IMG/VR virus record: IMGVR_UViG_3300028800_001526
Span: 1 to 43,482 of that record
Strand: one strand, 5' to 3'
From: a virus
Length of the DNA: 43,482 bases
How positions within the stretch are numbered: the stretch's first letter is position 1; each line of letters opens with the position of its first letter. The notes beneath the pieces were generated by a model, which was not told the DNA's origin, ran no database searches, and worked only from the letters and a program-made list of their open reading frames with translations. This document shows, one piece after another, positions 40,539-43,482 of this stretch. Position numbers and translations under genes: made by a program.

Positions 40539-40767
40539 CGGTCAATGCCTTTAATCGCTCAGATATATCCCACGAGGACTCACTTAGCCAGTACTTCTTG
40601 TCTTTGCAGGATACTTTTCCATATGATACCAGTTCCCTGACATACATGTGGGCGTTCCCTGCGCTTGTGGCAGCCCCTTCCGCTATTTCGCGCATCGTGG
40701 GAAACTGTCCACCATGAGAAAGTCCATAGGTTGCAATAAAGAGTTCTATTTGATCGCGTTTTACCAT
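40528..40767 (-). CDS. Winged-helix regulator, second paralogue
   Basis: 79 aa, MVKRDQIELFIATYGLSHGG, then FPTMREIAEGAATSAGNAHM as the recognition helix region, then a wing (KVSCKDKKYWLSES). It overlaps its larger paralogue by 11 bp. Fits a LexA-type DNA-binding domain without the peptidase. Function inferred. Confidence 0.6.
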   Translation of the reverse strand: MVKRDQIELFIATYGLSHGGQFPTMREIAEGAATSAGNAHMYVRELVSYGKVSCKDKKYWLSESSWDISERLKALTDVK

Positions 40768-41303
40768 GATTTTGACTTTACCATAAAAGGTCCACGGACG
40801 TTAGGACTAAAGCGTGCAGCAACAGTCAGCGCCAGTTCGATCCGATGATCAACATCCCTCATTTTCTCAGTAGACCCAAGCGATCCGAGTGCATAATCTT
40901 CGCCAGATCCACAGGCAGCATAGTTCTCTGCGTAATGATTGACCTGAAAATCACTACAGACGCAGTAGATAGTTCCATGATAGCCTACCAGAAATTCTCC
41001 GCTGCTTTCCAGATTGTTTTCGATCTTGGAGATACCATGTTCTTTGAACAAACTGCGAACGTTTTCTGCAAAAACTTTGACCATGTAGGCATCGTCAGAA
41101 ACACCGTCTTTCTGCCTGGGAACAGTCAGATGATGCTGCAAGATTTGCCCCATCCTGAATGACCAGGTATAGCCAATGAGGAAGTCTCCGACCTCGAAAA
41201 CCTTTGGCAGCAGGCTGGTTCGCATTGTATTGCCTACGCTGGATGAACTATCAGCGCCTATGTATACCGTGTCGTTTTTAGCGATGCCAACAATGCAGGT
41301 CAT
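40761..41303 (-). CDS. Proteasome-like (Ntn-hydrolase) protein
   Basis: 180 aa beginning MTCIVGIAKNDTVYIGADSS. If Met1 is removed the mature Thr1 is exposed. Counted from Thr1, Asp17 (GADSS) and Lys33 (LLPKVFEV) fall exactly at the proteasome beta-subunit and HslV catalytic positions. Later SGEFLVGYHGTIYCVCSDFQ and AACGSGEDYALGSL match the family core, including the conserved GSG loop. Such single-gene homologues occur in some phages, with unknown role; possible functions are virion-protein processing or host-protein turnover. No ATPase partner (HslU/ClpX) is nearby. Start overlaps the previous stop as ATGA. Confidence 0.8.
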   Translation of the reverse strand: MTCIVGIAKNDTVYIGADSSSSVGNTMRTSLLPKVFEVGDFLIGYTWSFRMGQILQHHLTVPRQKDGVSDDAYMVKVFAENVRSLFKEHGISKIENNLESSGEFLVGYHGTIYCVCSDFQVNHYAENYAACGSGEDYALGSLGSTEKMRDVDHRIELALTVAARFSPNVRGPFMVKSKSW

Positions 41304-41707
41304 TTGTATCCTTTGCTACTATCGTTTATGCTGCTAATTTCACTGGATATTGTGGCAATATAGGCGCGGCCATCCTTAAATTTCACAATTACTTTTGTGC
41401 CCGGATATTTACCAGCCGCAACCCCCAATGGATCGTCAATGGAAATAGAGATAAAGGAGCCTTTTCGCATAAACCGTACAAAGGTTTTCCCTTCGGAATC
41501 TGGGTCGTAAATATAGCCTTCCGCAGTCCCTAATATGCCAACCTCACCTTCCTCAGTGTCTGGCGTATCGGATGGCGGACTCCACCAGGGCAAATAGAGA
41601 TCAGGCCACATTTCGCGCTGATCGAAGTACCGATCCCGCTTCGACTGCCACTTGTGCTGCCGTGCATCTCGCCCCAGTCGGCGGATGGCTTCCAGTAAGG
41701 TTGTCAT
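41300..41707 (-). CDS. Hypothetical protein
   Basis: 135 aa. A basic N-terminal helix (LLEAIRRLGRDARQHKWQSK) and a beta-rich C-terminal half (GILGTAEGYIYDPDSEGKTF, VIVKFKDGRAYIATISSEI) that could be OB- or SH3-like. Coupled by ATGA to the terminase-like gene upstream and the proteasome-like gene downstream, so a shared role is possible. No family recognised. Confidence 0.55.
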   Translation of the reverse strand: MTTLLEAIRRLGRDARQHKWQSKRDRYFDQREMWPDLYLPWWSPPSDTPDTEEGEVGILGTAEGYIYDPDSEGKTFVRFMRKGSFISISIDDPLGVAAGKYPGTKVIVKFKDGRAYIATISSEISSINDSSKGYK

Positions 41708-42312
41708 GATATCCTGTAAGGACTTTCCATGACAGGCGGATCATCCCCGGTAAGTTCAACAAACTCTCCGAGCATATCCGCGCGAAACCCGACCTCGGAG
41801 GAGGACTCCACCACACTGCGAAGATCCTCGGCATTAAGGAACGGGTTGGTTTTGATGGGGAACATGAAGAACGCTGCATCGAGAAAGTGCTTCTTGCTCT
41901 GGGCGAACTTCTTCAACTCGATAAACAGGTCGGTCTGGTGCTTATGGCTTGGAACAGGCGTACCGACTGCCAGCAGTTTCCCGTCTGGGATTAAGCACGG
42001 CAAAAGTTCATCGAGCAAATAAGGAGTCATGGTCGCAGGCTCATTGATGATGACGAGATCGAACTGATGTCCCCTGTATTTATCCTCGTTTTTCTCCATG
42101 TAGACAATTTTTCTGCCGCTGCTTACCACCATTGTTGTTTTGAAGAATTTGTTCATCCCGTGATTTGGACCAACAAAGAGGATTTCACGAGCATCGGATA
42201 TCTCTATGCAAAATCTGCATAGTGCATCTTTGCCCCAGCGCCGACTGGTAGACACAACACGGTAGCGATCTCTGGAGTCCAGGACTAATTGCTGTCCAGT
42301 ATGCGGGATCAT
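41704..42312 (-). CDS. Degenerate terminase-type ATPase without nuclease
   Basis: 202 aa. The alignment with the TerL of the same genome is clear: YRVVSTSRRWGKDALCRFC (21-35) against RVLDCGRRWGKTVTLRAE, FDLVIINEPATM (84-95) against YDLVLIDEAAVV, LLAVGTPVPS against ALFASTPKG, and NPFLNAEDLRS..FRADMLGEF against NPFLPASEIED..FSQEYLAEF. Walker A Thr is Asp (GKD) and the Walker B Asp is Asn (INEPA), so ATP hydrolysis is probably lost. The nuclease half is absent, and the frame is intact and coupled both sides, so it is not a fresh pseudogene. Possible roles: regulator or decoy of packaging. Confidence 0.75.
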   Translation of the reverse strand: MIPHTGQQLVLDSRDRYRVVSTSRRWGKDALCRFCIEISDAREILFVGPNHGMNKFFKTTMVVSSGRKIVYMEKNEDKYRGHQFDLVIINEPATMTPYLLDELLPCLIPDGKLLAVGTPVPSHKHQTDLFIELKKFAQSKKHFLDAAFFMFPIKTNPFLNAEDLRSVVESSSEVGFRADMLGEFVELTGDDPPVMESPYRIS

Positions 42313-42575
42313 TCTGTTGCCGCCTTGATCTCCTGATCGATCTGATCTGCCAGTGAACGCAATTCATTGGCGCGACTTTTGACCTGCATCCACGAAGCAA
42401 TGGAATTAAGCAATGGTTCGTAATTGAAGTCGGGCAAAATCGCTGGTCCGTTAGGCAAAAAACGGGGAAGTGAATTCCCGCTGGCAACATCATTTAGTAG
42501 ATGGAAAGCCCGAATTTCCTCCTCGGTGCAGGTTACAATAATCTCACCCTGAGACGTATAGCCAATTTGTTTCAT
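42309..42575 (-). CDS. Hypothetical small protein
   Basis: 88 aa. N-terminal strands (QIGYTSQGEIIVTCTEEEIR) and a C-terminal helix (SRANELRSLADQIDQEIKAA) likely coiled-coil. Overlaps both neighbours (ATGA). No family recognised. Confidence 0.55.
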   Translation of the reverse strand: MKQIGYTSQGEIIVTCTEEEIRAFHLLNDVASGNSLPRFLPNGPAILPDFNYEPLLNSIASWMQVKSRANELRSLADQIDQEIKAATE

Positions 42576-43482
42576 TTCGTTTTCACTCCTTCAATAGCCT
42601 TCCGTAGTTCTTCAGCAACTCTGCCCACCTCTACCGATCTCATCTTCAAGTGCATGGGGAGCGACAATAGACGGTTACTGGCCTCGGTTGCTCTGGGCAA
42701 GTATCCGTGATACATCGGATACTGCGTGTTATCGACATAATGTACACCCGTTCCAATGCCAGCCAACTTCAGCGCATTGACCACTTCATTGCGGTTATCT
42801 ACCAGTACCTGATACAGATGGCGAGACGGGACGCAATCTGGGGACATGGGCACGGTCTCGCAGACACCTGCTAACAGCTTGTCATACAGGGCTGCGATGC
42901 TCCGTCGATGCTGATTGTCATCGTCCAGATATTGCAGGGCAACCAGTCCCATTGCTGCCATGATACTGTTGCCGTTGTATTTCCAGCCAACATTCTCCAC
43001 GTCATATTCCCATGAGTATCCGGTGCCGGAAGACCTTGCATAGGTATCCTTGTCGATGCCCATCCAGGACAATTTGCGCGACTGAGCATCCATTTCAGGA
43101 TCTGCCCAACAGATCATGCCAGAATCGCCCGTCGGTAGATTTTTCACTGCCTGAAAGCTGAACACGGAAACATCAGCGGTTGCACCAACATGATCGCCAT
43201 CTAGCCAGCGCGTTCCTGCCATGTGAGCAGCGTCCAGAATGAGCTTTAACCCATGAGATTGGCATATCTCCCAGATTTTGGCGTACTGTCCTACATTGCC
43301 TCCAAGTCCTACGAAAACTACGGCTCTGGTGCGCGGGGTGATTTGCTCCTCTACACTGTCGGGGTCCAGACACATGTACTGGTCAACATCTGCGAATACA
43401 GGTGTTAATCGTTCATACAAAATAGGATGATTCGTGCTGACGAAGGTGATCGGCGTGGTGATCACTTCATCACCATCGGACC
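42572..43482 (-). CDS. DegT/DnrJ/EryC1/StrS-family aminotransferase (truncated by window edge)
   Basis: Frame stays open to the window end; the N-terminal part and true start lie beyond 43482. At the edge it reads SDGDEVITTPITFVSTNH, the usual GDEVI...(T/S)F entry. The PLP-binding region is FSFQAVKNLPTGDSGMI, with Lys as the Schiff-base residue. The loop DAAHMAGTRW carries the PLP-contacting Asp. The C-terminal part (GVHYVDNTQYP, SLPMHLKMRS) is typical. Such enzymes transfer an amino group to nucleotide sugars. In a phage this fits modification of surface glycan or of DNA, or of a glycosylated virion protein; the sugar pathway itself would lie to the right. Confidence 0.9.
   Translation of the reverse strand, partial: SDGDEVITTPITFVSTNHPILYERLTPVFADVDQYMCLDPDSVEEQITPRTRAVVFVGLGGNVGQYAKIWEICQSHGLKLILDAAHMAGTRWLDGDHVGATADVSVFSFQAVKNLPTGDSGMICWADPEMDAQSRKLSWMGIDKDTYARSSGTGYSWEYDVENVGWKYNGNSIMAAMGLVALQYLDDDNQHRRSIAALYDKLLAGVCETVPMSPDCVPSRHLYQVLVDNRNEVVNALKLAGIGTGVHYVDNTQYPMYHGYLPRATEASNRLLSLPMHLKMRSVEVGRVAEELRKAIEGVKTK

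Noticed and set aside
1-43482. CRISPR array or insertion sequence
   Set aside because: No series of equal-spaced direct repeats, no transposase and no terminal inverted repeats with target duplication were seen.

Overview
The window is most of a tailed double-stranded DNA bacteriophage genome of the Caudoviricetes type. A long tape-measure protein, a frameshifted tail-chaperone pair and no contractile-sheath gene point to siphovirus-like morphology. The host cannot be named from sequence. SH3-type wall-binding repeats on the endolysin favour a host with an exposed peptidoglycan wall, but that is inference. The window starts at a gene end and cuts through a sugar-aminotransferase gene at its right edge, so the genome continues beyond position 43482.

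Layout. (1) Positions 1-10238 form a leftward early operon, with many neighbours overlapping by ATGA, GTGA or TAATG. It starts at a clear promoter (TTGACA, 17 bp, TATCCT; 10269-10297) and a small Cro-like HTH gene. It then passes through about 280 bp packed with inverted repeats (9554-9832) into small genes, a PAPS-reductase-like ATP pyrophosphatase, a barrel-GNAT fusion (possible nucleic-acid modification), a RecA/Sak4-like ATPase, a PIF1-like helicase and a ParB-like DNA-binding protein. (2) Positions 10357-14726 are the main rightward island and look like the lysogeny module. They hold an XRE repressor divergent from the early operon, a small orphan gene, an RHH regulator with a self-operator-like promoter, a ParM-like actin, a ParR-like adaptor and a secreted SGNH hydrolase. 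A tRNA-Met(CAT) and a tiny gene lie here on the other strand. No integrase is visible, so the phage is probably maintained as a plasmid (phage-plasmid). (3) Positions 14723-43482 are the leftward late region. From right to left it holds a DegT aminotransferase, a degenerate terminase-ATPase paralogue, a proteasome-like Ntn hydrolase, two paralogous winged-helix proteins, TerS, TerL, a portal-MuF fusion and a 1125-residue polyprotein (2H phosphoesterase, protease, scaffold, HK97 capsid). Head-tail connectors, tail tube, frameshifted chaperones, tape measure, tail tip and fibre follow, and last a lysis cassette with holin, glycosidase endolysin and a small basic protein.

How it works together. 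The repressor and the Cro-like protein face each other across about 120 bp, as in lambda-type switches. In the repressed state, rightward transcription would supply repressor, partition proteins and the surface hydrolase. When the early promoter fires, recombination, helicase and modification functions are made, followed by the late genes.

Strongest leads: the barrel-GNAT / PAPS-like pair, the capsid polyprotein with a duplicated 16-residue segment, the terminase pseudo-ATPase, the Thr1-Asp17-Lys33 proteasome-like protein, the ParMR island, the structured RNA region at 9554-9832, and several small genes under 60 codons.
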